DNA from: Aulostomus chinensis
Lineage: Eukaryota > Chordata > Actinopteri > Syngnathiformes > Aulostomidae
Direction of reading: 5' to 3'
NCBI GenBank assembly: GCA_037954235.1
Contig: JBBMOA010000004.1
Coordinates: forward strand, 13,321,101 to 13,385,100
Length of the DNA: 64,000 bases
The notes under the pieces were generated by a model that worked only from the letters and a program-made list of their open reading frames with translations, was not told where the DNA came from and made no database searches. Made by a program: the position numbers and the translations under genes. Positions 15,476 through 28,166 of the stretch are shown here, in pieces. Within the stretch, counting starts at the first letter, position 1. The number at the start of each line of letters is the position of its first letter.

Positions 15476-15690
15476 CGGGGCTGCAGGATCAGGAGCTCGA
15501 GTGCTTATAATCGTAGGGTTGGCGGTTTGAGCTCGAACCTGAGCAAGATAGCGAACCCCTGATTGTTCCTCAGTCAGTTTGTGTGAATGTGTTTGGCATC
15601 TGTTCCAGCTTCCTCTGCCAACAATGTATATGAGAGTGTGTCAATGGTGATGTAAAGCGCCGCAAGCTACAAGTCCAATTAGCATTTTCC
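15476..15690 (+). mobile_element. Degenerate tRNA-derived SINE fragment
   Basis: A box B-like GGTTTGAGCTC at about 15524 is followed by aacccctgattgttcctcag, gtgtgaatgtg and gtgatgtaaagcgc. This order resembles the common teleost tRNA-SINE body (box B, then ACTGAACCCC..TTGCTCC, TGTGTGAATG, TGTAAAGCGC). It is strongly diverged. The family is assigned from memory, and the ends are approximate. Confidence 0.5.
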
Positions 15691-16947
15691 ATCTGTTGTG
15701 GCAGGAAGGTTCGGACCTGAATCAGACAGATTCTCCCACACAAATCACAATTGATTCAAACAATTATTCATTAACTTCGGAAACCTCATTCTTGCTTCTT
15801 TGTTGTCGTTCCTTGTCAAACATATTGAAACCAAAGTGTTTTCCAAACCGGCAAATTGATTTTATCTTTATTTTTTGTTTCTCTCAAATTTAACATCACT
15901 GTGAAGATGGAATAAACCATGATAATCCTCTTGATGTTTATTTTTTTAATATAATCATTCAGAATCACACAAAAAAGTAACTGAAAATGTAATTCCTTGA
16001 ACCACACGTTCTACTTTTTCCTTAGCAAATGTGGCGGCTTTGTATTTAACATGAAAATCACCTCATACGGTCGTAACTGTGCAGCCCGGCAGGCAACAGG
16101 CTCCTGCATCTATCAGGTCAAGCTGTCCCAAGATGAACCAGGTTTGAGGAAAACTGAACGATGATGCTCGTAATTACATTTACGTTCCAAAAATGTTCCT
16201 CTAATTCTTGCTTCTTCTTCTTCTTCTTCTTTTTTTTTATTTTGGGAAAACGCTGTGTATGTTTGCCTGTTTTGTCCTCGTAAGATTGTTCACGTACCGC
16301 CATTTTGAGAGGGGGGGAAAAATCTGATTTTCAGTGAAGCAGCCACGGCTTACAGACACATTTGGGGTCCCCGCTGATCTCGCTGTGATTCGGTGAGGAA
16401 GGTTATATGGCAGCACCAACAGTTAGCTGCACCTGATTCCCTGCTCCAACTTGCTCTGAGGGTTTGGCCGAGTTGTTTCCCCATCATAATAAAACTGTTT
16501 CCGTGCTGTTGGAATGACGTTACGCCTCATAAAGCGCCGCAATTTGGCTCACTCCTTCAGACCAGTGAATTCCAAATACACAATCTAATTGATCTGGCTG
16601 TTTCTCTGGTGGAGTGTATGTGCCACTACCCAACGTAATAGAGAGGCAAGCGACTAATATCTGTCACCAAACAACTGTCATGCTTGAGGCTCCGACTCAA
16701 GCTTCAGATATTTGCTGGCTCACGGGCGAACGCACAAGATTAACTCTTGATTGAAACACACATCTGAGGATTCCAGGAACTTTCAAAACACAGCTGATTG
16801 CTTTAGTTTTGTTTTTTTTTCCTAAATAACTGCACTTTTATCCCACAGACCGCAGGAGAACACACACAAGTCGAGGTGTAACACACAGTCCCAAAACCTG
16901 ACACCAACAATATTGTTACGGTCATTTCAGGATGCTGTTGCTATGAC

Positions 16948-16972
16948 AACACACACACACACACACACACAA
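16948..16972. repeat. (CA)n microsatellite
   Basis: Twelve CA units read directly. Confidence 0.95.
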
Positions 16973-17210
16973 TGTCCTGCATCAGAGACCCACAAATGAC
17001 AGATTCACAGAACGCCATTAATAATTACTGCTCTTGTCCTGTTCCAGGCTCTTTGGGGGAGAGAGAAAGAGAGAGAGAGAGCGTGATACAGCGGTGTAGA
17101 AAGAGAAAGTAATGTGGAGGTAGCGCAACCACAGAGTGAGAATTAAAAACAGAGAGTGCTCCTGTGTGTCGACTCAGCCAGGCTTGTGTTGCTTGGCTTC
17201 CAGCCAGAGT

Positions 17211-17238
17211 GCAGCAGCAGCAGCAGCAGCAGCAGCAG
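17211..17238. repeat. (GCA)n trinucleotide repeat
   Basis: About nine GCA/CAG units in an intron. The short ORFs spanning it are not supported as coding. Confidence 0.95.
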
Positions 17239-19263
17239 AATGTACATGTAGATTTTTACGCTTCAATAAATCACAGCAGCGTTCCCGAGGAGACGTAAGT
17301 GTAATAATGATTGACAATAGAGCAGCAGATCCTGTCGTTCTTGACGCGTTGTGCAGCACCGCATCATATTCTAGACAGACGTTTCACTCACTTCACTCTT
17401 CGTTTGCCTCTCAGTGCTATCAGAGACCCTAGGAGGTTGTTACAAAAGAGGGTGCAGGGTTGACAGACAATGCAAAGAGTCTGTTTGTTAGCATTTTTAT
17501 CATTAGCTTTTTGATTTGATTGTTATTTTAGAACGTCAAGGATCTGACTCCAGGATCGTGCTTGTGTGGAAGTTCAGGAAACACAGGTTGTGCGAGACCT
17601 GCAACCCTGCTGAAACCTGTTCTTTTTTTATTTTAAATACTTCTCGGTTAACATCCACGTGAAGGGGGGGTCTCCTCGCCAGCCCCCCTCAGCTCTGCTC
17701 CAGCATCTTTCAGCTCAGTTTCCCAGCCTGTAAGTTTACTCTACGGGTTAGCTCTTGTGCTGTTGGTCAGCACATTTTTTTTTTTTTTTTTTAAAGCAGG
17801 AGGCACCAGTTTTTAGCTGACAGAGGCGATTAGCTGCTAACTGGTGAGCATTGAGGAGCATTTAGTGGGTAAAGAAACCGAGAAGGCAGTGGAGAGTAAA
17901 CCAGAATTAAAAGGGGACTGAAGATAAAAGTGATACCTCTACTAGGAAAACTTGGTCACTCGCTTTCGAGATGCCATGATGGAAATGAGCTCAGTAGCGT
18001 CTGAAGTGATATCCGCAATCTGGCAACAAGTGGGGCTTAGATCCTACTGACAGAAGGAGGCGGGAGCGTGGAGCCAACAACTGGTGGCGGCGCAGTGGAG
18101 GAAGTTGCGTTGGTGTACAGCATCCACTTTGTGTGGAGTTTGAGTTGAGGCTCTCTGATCTCAGATCTCTCAGTGGCATGAACTGCAGAACATCCAGGGA
18201 AGACGTTTGCTCATCTGGCAGAAGCGACGCGGCGAGTCTTCTACATCGAACCTTAACGCGCGTCATCTTCAGAAACTGTCTCCACAAGATGTCTAACCCT
18301 ACTAAAATGAATGAGAGCCCTTTATTTGTCATTATATATCTAGAAATCGGATACATTTTGATTGATTCATCATAGAAAAAGCCTTGTACTCATTAAATTG
18401 ATTAATTGCACCCCTGCTCGGGCAACACTGCACCCCCATCTTGTCTGACAGAAATTACAAGAAGATTTTGAGCTCTCAGATGTATCAATTCATTTATTCA
18501 CTCCTTTTTTAATTTTCCTTTATAGGAATTTCCCTGCAGTATGTATTAAAAACACTGCTGGTTCTCATTACTTTGCCATTTGTTTTTATGTGGGTGAAGT
18601 TTTTAGTTTTTTTCGTTCACAGAAAGAGCTTATTGACGTAATCTACGAAAAAAAAACACTTGGAGTGAATGGAGACTGAGTTTCAAACATTAAAATAATA
18701 CATTAAAAAAAAACAAAAATGTCTGCATGTTTCTAGTCTGAAGTGAACCCAGTGTTCTGAAGCCTGGACGTGCCGAGTTGTCACAAACACAGGTTGGGTG
18801 CGGTTTTGAGTGACCTGTCCGTTTAGAGGGTCTGCGCTCATGCTCTGCATGTGTGTACGTGCAAGGTCACGTCTGCCGCTCGTTTGTTTTGCAGTTCAAG
18901 CCACGGTTCTACCGAGGTGCACGACTGAGACGTTCCACCTCAGACAATCACCAAGTAACTCCTCAATATTCCACGGCCGACAACTGTCCGGGTGGTCCTG
19001 CGTGCAGCTGAGGAACAGTTGTTGTTTTGGTTTTGGTTTTGAACCCAGTTTTTTAGCTGATCCTCCTCCTCAACATTCTCTAATTAGGCAATTTATGATC
19101 CGACCGTCCTGTCTGTTCTGCCTCATCACCTTGAGAAAGCCCACGCTCATAATACACTTATGATATTTAGCCGCTCTTTAATGTAAATGTGAGCTTGACT
19201 CTTGAGTCTTGATACCCAACAAACGAGCGCTCTGTCTCTCATTGCCAGTAATTATTGTGCCTG

Positions 19264-19264
19264 C

Positions 19265-19295
<31 letters not shown>

Positions 19296-19297
19296 CG
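19264..19297. repeat. (TG)n microsatellite
   Basis: About 14 TG units ending in a GCGTGCGCGC segment. Confidence 0.95.
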
Positions 19298-22200
19298 CGC
19301 AGGCGGACTCATTAGTGGCTATCGAGACCATTAACAGTCTGTGTCCTTGTTGCCACACCAGCAGAGATGCTGGCCTGTAATTAGCTACAGAGTCTTTCAG
19401 CCCGTTCACATGTGCACAAGGCCATTTAGCTTTCACGAACATGTTGCATTTTCCCTTGCTGCCGCCTGCCCGCCCACGCACTCACACAAACACTCAGCCA
19501 CATGGTTTGATTCACACAGGTTCACACAAACACACACACACACACACCTACACAACAACTAGAAAGACATTCAGGCCTTTCTTTGTCCCAAGGCAGCCTT
19601 CTGCACACAGTCCTCCACACATCACGTGAACTCCCGCTTCTCAAACTATTTTGGGGTGAATTGAACCTAATAAATCAGCTGTCTTCTCTGACCTTTCACC
19701 TGAGATTGATCACACTTGAACAGATGACCAGGAGATGCTTTTAAAACTCCGCAGAGCTCAGGTGAAGGTCGTCTTTGGAGCCAAAGAAAAGGAGCGTTTG
19801 ATTCACTGAGCTTTCTCCAGCCTTCCAGGGAATCGGTGTGTAACTAGACAGTGATTCATTGGACGTGTGTGTGCTCGATAGAATAGTTGGAAACAAAAGA
19901 GAAAGAAATAGGGAGGCTAGAGAGAGAGAAAGAGAGAGAGAGAGATGAGTTCGGATCTTTGCCAGTAAACCACACACACACTGTCAGCCATGTTCACACT
20001 CACGGCTCTGTCCCCACCGTGCACCCGCCCCCAAATGTAGAGGAACCGCCCATCAGGCATCAATGTCTCGTCCGGGAAGACGGCCAAGGGTCTTTGCTTG
20101 AAGGGCAAGACTCTGCTGCGGGATCATTACTGGGAAGAGCTCGGAACAGAGTCGGAACACAAATCTGAAAGTCAAATTAAACAAATCGCACTCCCCTCTT
20201 TGAGTTTTAACAGGACGGAGCTTTTTTTTTCTCTCTGATTGCAGGAAGGCCGTTAAATAAATTCCACTGTTTTGAGCTTTGATTCCATGCATGCGAAATG
20301 CAGATAATTTGTTGTGCACACAAGTCAGATGAAGCTGTTTTTTTTTTTTTTAATCATTGGAATTGAACAGAAGTGGACAGAATATTGTGGATGTTATGTG
20401 AATACACCAGGGTAGCTACATATTCATAAAGGATCTGACAGAGCGGCGCTCCACGCCGCCGCCACCCGCCGTCTATTCCAGTCTCATCTAAATAATTGCA
20501 AGGCTAGTGTTAGCCCGTGAAATTAAACAGATCTGTGTTTTTCTACGGGTGAGCAAATGTAACCTTGTGTTTGAGGAAATTTGTGTATCCACGTTTCTTC
20601 CACCGGCCCCATCGTAGTTTTTGTTTTTAGCTCGGCTCTCGAACGGCAGATCAAACATGGGAAGAAACTGGCTGTCGGAGGAGGTATTTTACAGCCCGTC
20701 GCTCACACCCGCCATAAATTGTCGAGCGGAGATGGTTGATTGTACTTTAGCACTTCAACTTTTTTTCCGTTACTCCCAGCAGTCTAACACAAGTATCTGT
20801 ACTTTCTCCTCCTTTCATGTCAGGAGAGGAGTCGCTCGCGCAAAAGCTTTGAGCATTCAAAAACGTGAACGTTAAACCTTTCAGTGCATTCAGATGTCGA
20901 GTCCTAGCACGGTTCGGTTCGGCTTGTTAACACAGCCTGCAGTCAGCTGCATCAGAACTGTGTACAGCCCCCCCCCCCCCCCCGCCACATCTCTACCCTT
21001 CCTTTTAACCTTCTTTACTTTCAATTGTATAAAGTCTGAATCAGTGCCTCTAATGAAAACCACCAAGTAAACACATACAGTATCTGGACTTGAGAAAAGG
21101 CCCCTATTGCCCCAGAGTTGACTGATACTGCGCTTCAGCGCTGCCAATTCCCTTATAGAATCACTTTGGATGCGGTAAATCGGGGCTCCAGTCTGAGTAC
21201 TCAGGATTCACCTCCACTACGCTCTTTGTTTCCCATCTTCGGTCCTTTTCCATCACCCCGGCATCCTCCTGGACGATGTAATCAAATGGAGATACAGCCT
21301 AAATCTGTATAGATCTTTCATTTGTCCCACTCATTGAAATGTGCAGCAGATTTTCCTGTTGAGGAGGATTTCTTGTTTGTGTGTGAAAATGGCAGTAGGT
21401 ATTTTTTCCTTTTTTTTTTGTATGACCTTCAAAAAAATAACGCTTGATTCAAAGATGGTGCTGGAAAAGCAAAGGAATACTGCCAGTTTTCTGTATCTCA
21501 ACCCCCCCCCCAAAAAAAAAAAACACTTTTCAGGACTTCAGGGACTAACAGATAAGAATATATTGTTTCTCCCATTTGTATGAATTAGAAGCGACAAAAT
21601 TATCAGGACCACGACTCAGTATAACCCATTAAAGTCCAACAGGTCCTCAAAATCACAGCCCACAAAATGGCCGTTAAAATTAAAAAAAAAAAAAAAAAAA
21701 AGGCACTTCTGTTTAAAAGTTTCAATAAAGACGGAACATTCCAGCCGTCACAAAGGGAGGATCTACGGCAGAGCCTCAAAGCCCTGGATGTTTTTATCGA
21801 GGTTCTTGTAATATTCTGCGAAATTAATGAGAAAATCTCCCAAGGTTAAATAAAGTGAAACGTAATTTCCTGCCTTGGCGCTGTGATCAAGATCTGCTCT
21901 GAAATTTAGCGGCTGCTTCTTCAGCCGTCCATCAAGTACGCCGGCTAGTCTTTTGCGTGACCCTGCTGTCTAACCTCCTCGACGGAAGCGAGGCACGTTG
22001 TGTGTTTTTGTAGCCTCTCGTTATGCCAAAGTGACAGTGCTAACACTGTATCTTCTCGTCCGTACCTTCTTGATCTAACACAACACTTCTTGATGCTTTC
22101 AACCCACGTGAACCTTTTTTTCCTGCGGTTGTAAAGGCTGTGTGGGTTGTTGCCGTAGTTCAGCACCATTATAGAAACTCCGAGCAGAAGGCCTCTCTGA

Positions 22201-25200
22201 AAACTCTCCCCAGTTCACAAGTCTGTAATTGGAGTTTTGGGCAGAAATTGAAAACGAGGCACAACAGCGACCGGCCTCATTTATCATTACCTGAAGTCGT
22301 GCCAGGCTTGTGGCGGGGGTGGGGTACACACTCACACGCTATGGATTTACAGGCCTGCTCACAGAGGCTTCCAACTGGAAGATACTCTGCCATCTGTACT
22401 GGTTATACTGGATTTTCCAACTGTGCTTGTAAACTCACCGACTCTTTACCGAGGGCTCAAAGTCAGCTCAGTTTTTGTCTGACTGAGACTGTGCAAAAGT
22501 GCTCACTAGAGGGCACTGTTGCCCAAAATAGCAAAATATGAACAACACACTTTTCGTAAATCTTCTGAAGTTCGATTTGGACAAAACTTTGCCTGTATTT
22601 GTTTGACAGTTTTTTTTTTACTGGTATTATTTATGAATCCTCATTCTTGATATATACTGAATGATAATGATCAAATATGAAAAAAAAAATCCATCCGCAT
22701 GTGGTAAAACTAAAATATAGTGGTTGTACTGGTGTTGATGGCATCAGGAGAGTGTTAGCTTGAGTGCTGCAGTTATAAAGGGGAACTTTGTGAGTCAGAA
22801 CAGGAAAAGTAGCACATCTAAGCAACCATCTGTAATCGCTTTTTCATCATCGGTGCACAATTAAGCAGCAGTCACGCAGTTACAACCCCCGTGACCGCAT
22901 CCCTGACCTGCTCCACGACCAGGGGTCCTTCTCGATTATTTCCCCTCTTCCTCTGGAACCCCGTCAGACTCAAATTGTTACTCCAGATCAATTTGTTTAG
23001 AACAGCTTCACGTGTGATCGCCGCAATATTGCTCGTCTTATCAGAATGTGATTAATCTTTTTTAAGCCTTTTTAATTCAAGTCTTCCTTGAAAAACACTA
23101 TGAAATCAAAATGTTTCATTATGTATTAAAATGACACCCCCCCCCCCCCCTCCCGTTTTCAAACTGTTATGAAGCTGCAGTTTTGATGTGGATGGAACTT
23201 TCCATTGACTCACTGTCCACCGTATAATTTATAGATCCTCGTTAAAAAAGATCAAGGGCTGCTCATGGAAGCACTAGCATGTTCTGCTCTCGTCACTGGT
23301 TATACTGGTCTTTTATGCGGGAAAGTGTTAGCTCGGAAGCTAAAGTTGCCCACTGCAGTGGTGCTGTAGCTTGTGCAGCAGTGCTGACAGGTCCGATTAG
23401 CATTCAGGCTAAGAGCTTTCAGCACCACGGACAGCTTCTTTCACCCTCTCTCTCTCAGTCACTCTTCCTGTCTCTCGCCCATTCTCGACTTTTAGCCACA
23501 GGGCTCTCTGACACCCACGTCCAACCAAATGTCTGGTACGCTTGAGCTAACAGCACATCCACCCTGAGGATCACCTCGGTCAGTGATGCCTGGTAGTGCC
23601 CCTTCCCTCCTGTCCGTAGGGTTCAGCTCAGGTTCTGTCACCCACTTCCAGGACTGCTCGGCTCCGTTGTACTCTGGACAGTTTTGACTCTTTATTGATT
23701 CTTTTGGAAGAAAAGAAAACTTATCAAGGCTGAGAAAATTGTCTGACTTTTATATCATCTCTGGTAAATATTTGGTTTCTTTATTTTGAGTGAAAGAAGC
23801 TTGTCAGATTCTTTGTGCAGCTTTTGTTAATTTACACATCGTCAACTCTCTTCCGGCTGCTCAGTGAGACAAATGTTTTTACACCGAGTGTCGCCATGCC
23901 AAGACTGGGAAAGAAGGATGGCTGGTGCATAATCTGAGCAGTCACTCCATGATTCGACCCCCCCCCCCCCCCCCCCCACCGCCACCCCAACCTATTTGCA
24001 TATGCTTGTGCCTTCCCAGAGGGGAGACTGTGGCAGTGCTTGAAAGACAGGAAGGAGCGAAATTGAATCAGGAAGATGGAGCATGAAGCTGACTTTTTTT
24101 TCCTTTTTTTTTTTTTTTAACATGCTCCTGTGGAACAAGCGTAAGCGTCGCTGCCGCATGGCGTGATTGTTTCTTTTCATCACCCGAGACAGATTTGTGG
24201 ATCTGGAGCTCGACAAAGGTTGTTGCTTGAACAATGTGTGGGGTACCTTTTTAAAGGTTAAAGCAAGATGAATAGGAGAGTCAAAAGAAGATGTGTGCCC
24301 TTTACTTGGCTGCGGTGTATCATAAACCTCTTCATTGAGAGGTACAGTCCTTCTGATCCCACTTAAGTGCAAGTCAAAGCTTTCCGGAACCCTTGTCCTC
24401 CTATTCACCATCGCTGCCGAGGCCCTGACAGATCTAAGATACAACCACAAAGGCCAATCCCGCTAACAATAGGTATAGAAAAGCGGCCCCCGTGGCCACT
24501 GTTGATGACACGTTTGATGTAAAGGGTGCCCCTGAATGAGAATTCACATCGTAGAATCTGACTGGTCAGCTCTTACTTTTCATTTGTTCGTTTTTGTTTT
24601 TTGGGGGGGGTCTTTTTTTTTTTTTTGCTCATTGATCCGTAGAACAACAAGTCGTGAGGAAAATCTGCCCAGCTAGCAGGGGACGTTCCAACAACCTCGG
24701 CTAACGTTAGCCACAAGCTCTCATGTCCCAGGAAACGTTTTCATCGAACATATAAAGATTATTTAAAGATGTTCCGTCCATCCCTCCTCTGTAGCGCTAA
24801 CCCTGGCTGGGGTCTGGAGGGGTGGAGTTTTGAGGTTTTAAACCTCAAAGTGTAAATGTGGACGAGGACAAAACGTTTTACCTACAATATTGCAAGAACA
24901 TTTCGTGGACGTTGTTGGATATCTGATCCGTGAATTGTTGTTTCAACCAAAATTTTCCACGTTTTCAGAGAATCTCATCGAACATTCTGGATATCAGCAG
25001 AACAGCGTTCGTAATATTCTCCAGACATTTGCAATACGTGGAATCTCTGGATGCAGTCGGACCTCCCTGAGCGTGTGGGTGTCTTTACTGGGTGCCGCCA
25101 TGTTTGACACCACAGCAAGACCACCAGCGTGGGCAGCTGCTTCACAGCCTCTTTGGGATTATCTTTAACATTCTCAAGAACTCCTCGGTTCCTGTGGTTC

Positions 25201-26819
25201 TTCCTCTCCTCCCCCCCTTAACTCACCGAAGCTAAAGCTAAGCTAGCCCGTGGCTGGCGTACACGCCATTTTCCACCAAAGCAAATTTTACCTCTGACAC
25301 AAGTGTGTATTGTTTGGCTGACGGAACCTCAGGGTGGACTCACTTGAATTTTATGAAGCGGAGTAGCATCACGACCCTTGACCCCACCCACACCAGTTAC
25401 ACATACACCAGCATATACCCTGAGTGGTCCTCCTGCAGAGCTTCTGTTGGCAGCCAAAACTACAATTAACCACAGTTGGAGCATCTGTTTATTTCTGTTC
25501 TAAATACCACATGATCCAGCCACTCCTTTACGAGAGCTCCTTTCGGGTGCCACACGTGTTTCAGCACCTATTTTGCTTTTCCAGCCCATAAAGGTACCGT
25601 TCTGTTGCTCTCATCAACCTCGTTTTTTGCGCTGCTGCTGTTTTCAGTGACAAAGCTGTGATGAGGCCACCGCGCTACTCTCACCGCTGCTCGAGCTAAC
25701 ACACTAATTTAGTAGCCACTGAGACCAGAGAAGCATTTAGCAGCTAAATACCCAGATATTTCCCTCAGGAGCTGCTGAAGAACACACACAACTGAGGGAA
25801 TATGAGACTTATATTATCCAGGTGACCAGAAACCACAAATGAATGCTAACGCTGTCTGCAATCTCAGCAAATCAATGTGTCCCAAAATCCCAAATCCTGT
25901 TTTCTTGATTTATTATAAAAATTATATTTTGTTTGGGGGGGGGGGGGGGGGGGTTTGTTGTTGTTGTTTGAAACAAGTTTAGTTTCTATCAAGTTTTCCA
26001 CAATGCAAGAAAAGAGACGTGTGTTATAACCGGGGTGGCAGCGAGAACAAGACTGAGTCGTGACACGCACCGTTAAAGTCAGCGAGCAGAATCCACCAGG
26101 TCTGAAGCCTAAATGTCTTGTCTTTCTTGACCTAGAGAGAATGCATAATACTGGATTTTTCTGGCCGTTATTTGACAGCTTAAGTTGTTTTATTCAAAGC
26201 AGAAGCCATTAGTAATTGAATGTGCAGTTTGTGTTCAAATAAATAAAAAAACCCCATTCTAATTAATTCATTTGAATTGAATTAGCTTCCAACTTTACTC
26301 CTTATTTAGAGGAAAACAATGATGAATTGTTGTTCCCCTGAAGTTCCTTACTCACTGAATTTTACATCTTAGGGACAAATGGGCTCACGGGGGGGGGGGG
26401 GGCATCAAGCTGTGAATAAAGTCATTTCTGCAGACATTTGATTTCAGTTTTATCACATAAATATGCAGACATGTCCCTGTCTGCTGTTTCTCTCCGTTAG
26501 TTTAGTGCCCAGACATGTTGACTTGCCATCTTCTGCTATTTTTCTTTGTTTTCTTTTCTACTTTGAGTCAATATTACTTATTTTCTTCTTCTGTTGACCT
26601 TTCACAAACTTTGTTTCATGCCTCCGTCTGGCTGCCGTTCTGTTTATCTGTTGTTCACTTGATAAATGATTTCTTTCCTCATTTCATCTCCATCAAAAAT
26701 CTTTTAGATTTGTTTTCCGGAGCAACTGCATCATATCTCATCATCAACCATCTTTCTTTTCTTCCTTTTTTTTCTTTTCTTTTTCAGTCTAAATCATTTT
26801 TGTTCTCTCAACATTGCAG

Positions 26820-26851
26820 GTCACTATTCTCCTTGGAAGACCCCTAAACAG
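26820..26851 (+). CDS. magi2: magi2 32-bp microexon (post-PDZ2 SPWKTPK motif)
   Basis: The acceptor is caacattgcag after a dense T/C tract, and the donor is ACAG|gtaaca. The 32 bases complete Gly and encode HYSPWKTPKQ, entering in phase 1 and leaving in phase 0. Mammalian MAGI2 has the matching SPWKTPK motif directly after PDZ2. The phase change means it cannot be skipped without a frameshift unless compensated, so it should be constitutive. It is too short for ORF finders and is easily missed. Confidence 0.95.
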
Positions 26852-28125
26852 GTAACATGCACCGGCGTCCCAAACCTGGACTGTCCCCATTTCTGCTTCT
26901 CAGTCATTAATCTAGATTACAGTGGCTGCAGTGTGCACGTGTGCTTGTAGTTAATCTCATATTTGACTCTAATCCAAGATGTAGGAATGTCTCCTCCCTA
27001 CTAACTATACTGATAATAACTCACTGTTTGTCTGTGGCTGTCACAACCACTCGATTATTCAGCTCGTCTTTATTCCTCCAAAGTGAAAAAGTCAGAGCAT
27101 CAAGACCGCAACATTCAGGGATTTTTATATCATAGTACAGCTGACTGTCATATTTCTTGAATCTTCATTTCATAGCACTTGACGCTTTCATGCTGACTCT
27201 ACGTGTGCAGAGCACCACAGGGATGATGGCTCTTTGGAGGCTAACCCAGAAGTTAGCGTCACCATTGGTTCCCGCGAACAAACGCTAGTGGATTTTTCAC
27301 ATTTGATTCTCCAGTTGTGCCAAAAATTACATCAGCGGTGAACAAAATTTCATAAAAAAAACATAACTACACTTCCTAAACACAACACTTCCTGGTTTTT
27401 GTTTTCATATTCAATTTTTTTTTTTTTTTTTTTTTGTAATCACTTTAACGGGTTTGCTAGCTTCTGTGTTTTGTATTTTTTCTAAAAATTAGTTTTAGTT
27501 TTAGGTTGCTTGCTGTAGTGCGGACGGAATGCCAGCATGTGACGCCACGGACCCAGAAATATTGTAAAGACAATTTATGATTGGAATAATTTGGGGAAAG
27601 ACAGACAAACACATCTTAAATGGAGTTTGTTAGTTGGGGAGGCAAAAGAAATCACAATGCAGGTTATTTTTTCGGAGAAGTTTTGTGTAGTTTTTCCCTC
27701 TTTTTGATTATCATGATGATGATTATAATTATTACTCAAACTGACCTTGGTTACCACAACTACTTTTGTGCTCTTCCATTGAAGCGCTTCAAGCGTCACG
27801 ACTGCAGTACTGACTGAAGCATTTTATTCAGGGGAAGAAAATGTTAAAATATCGAGCAAGTTAACTGAACACCCATTGTCTTGCAGACAAGGGAACCAGA
27901 CGCTGAACAATGCCGACTGACTTCTGGGTTTTAGGACTCATTCCCGGGCCTCTGTTCACTCCCTGCTCACATGTCATCTTACATTTATTCATATTTTGTA
28001 CAAAAACACTGTCTGTGCTACAGTATCATCTCCTCTCCCTGGGCTCACTTAAAACTCCACCACCAAACATCCTTAGATCAGATTCCTTTTGTCTTTATGT
28101 GTATTCATCATAAACGCATGCCTGT

Positions 28126-28166
<41 letters not shown>

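Larger units (their letters stand above)
13542..26819. other. magi2 intron after PDZ2 (largest in window)
   Basis: GT-AG intron of 13278 bp. It has TG repeats (13632-13664, 19264-19297), CA repeats (16948-16972, 19525-19546), an AGC repeat (17211-17238), a GA repeat (19918-19944), poly-T near 17776, and G/C homopolymers of 14-20 at 20968, 23137, 23958, 25935 and 26389. A SINE fragment lies at 15476-15690. AACGTT-rich divergent sequence lies around 24670-25060. The last 300 bases are strongly T/C-rich. No second gene was recognised. Confidence 0.8.

Noticed and set aside
23992..24450. 152-codon minus-strand ORF in the largest intron
   Set aside because: It includes a Lys run from an A/T homopolymer and has no recognisable domain, splice context or repeat-protein similarity.
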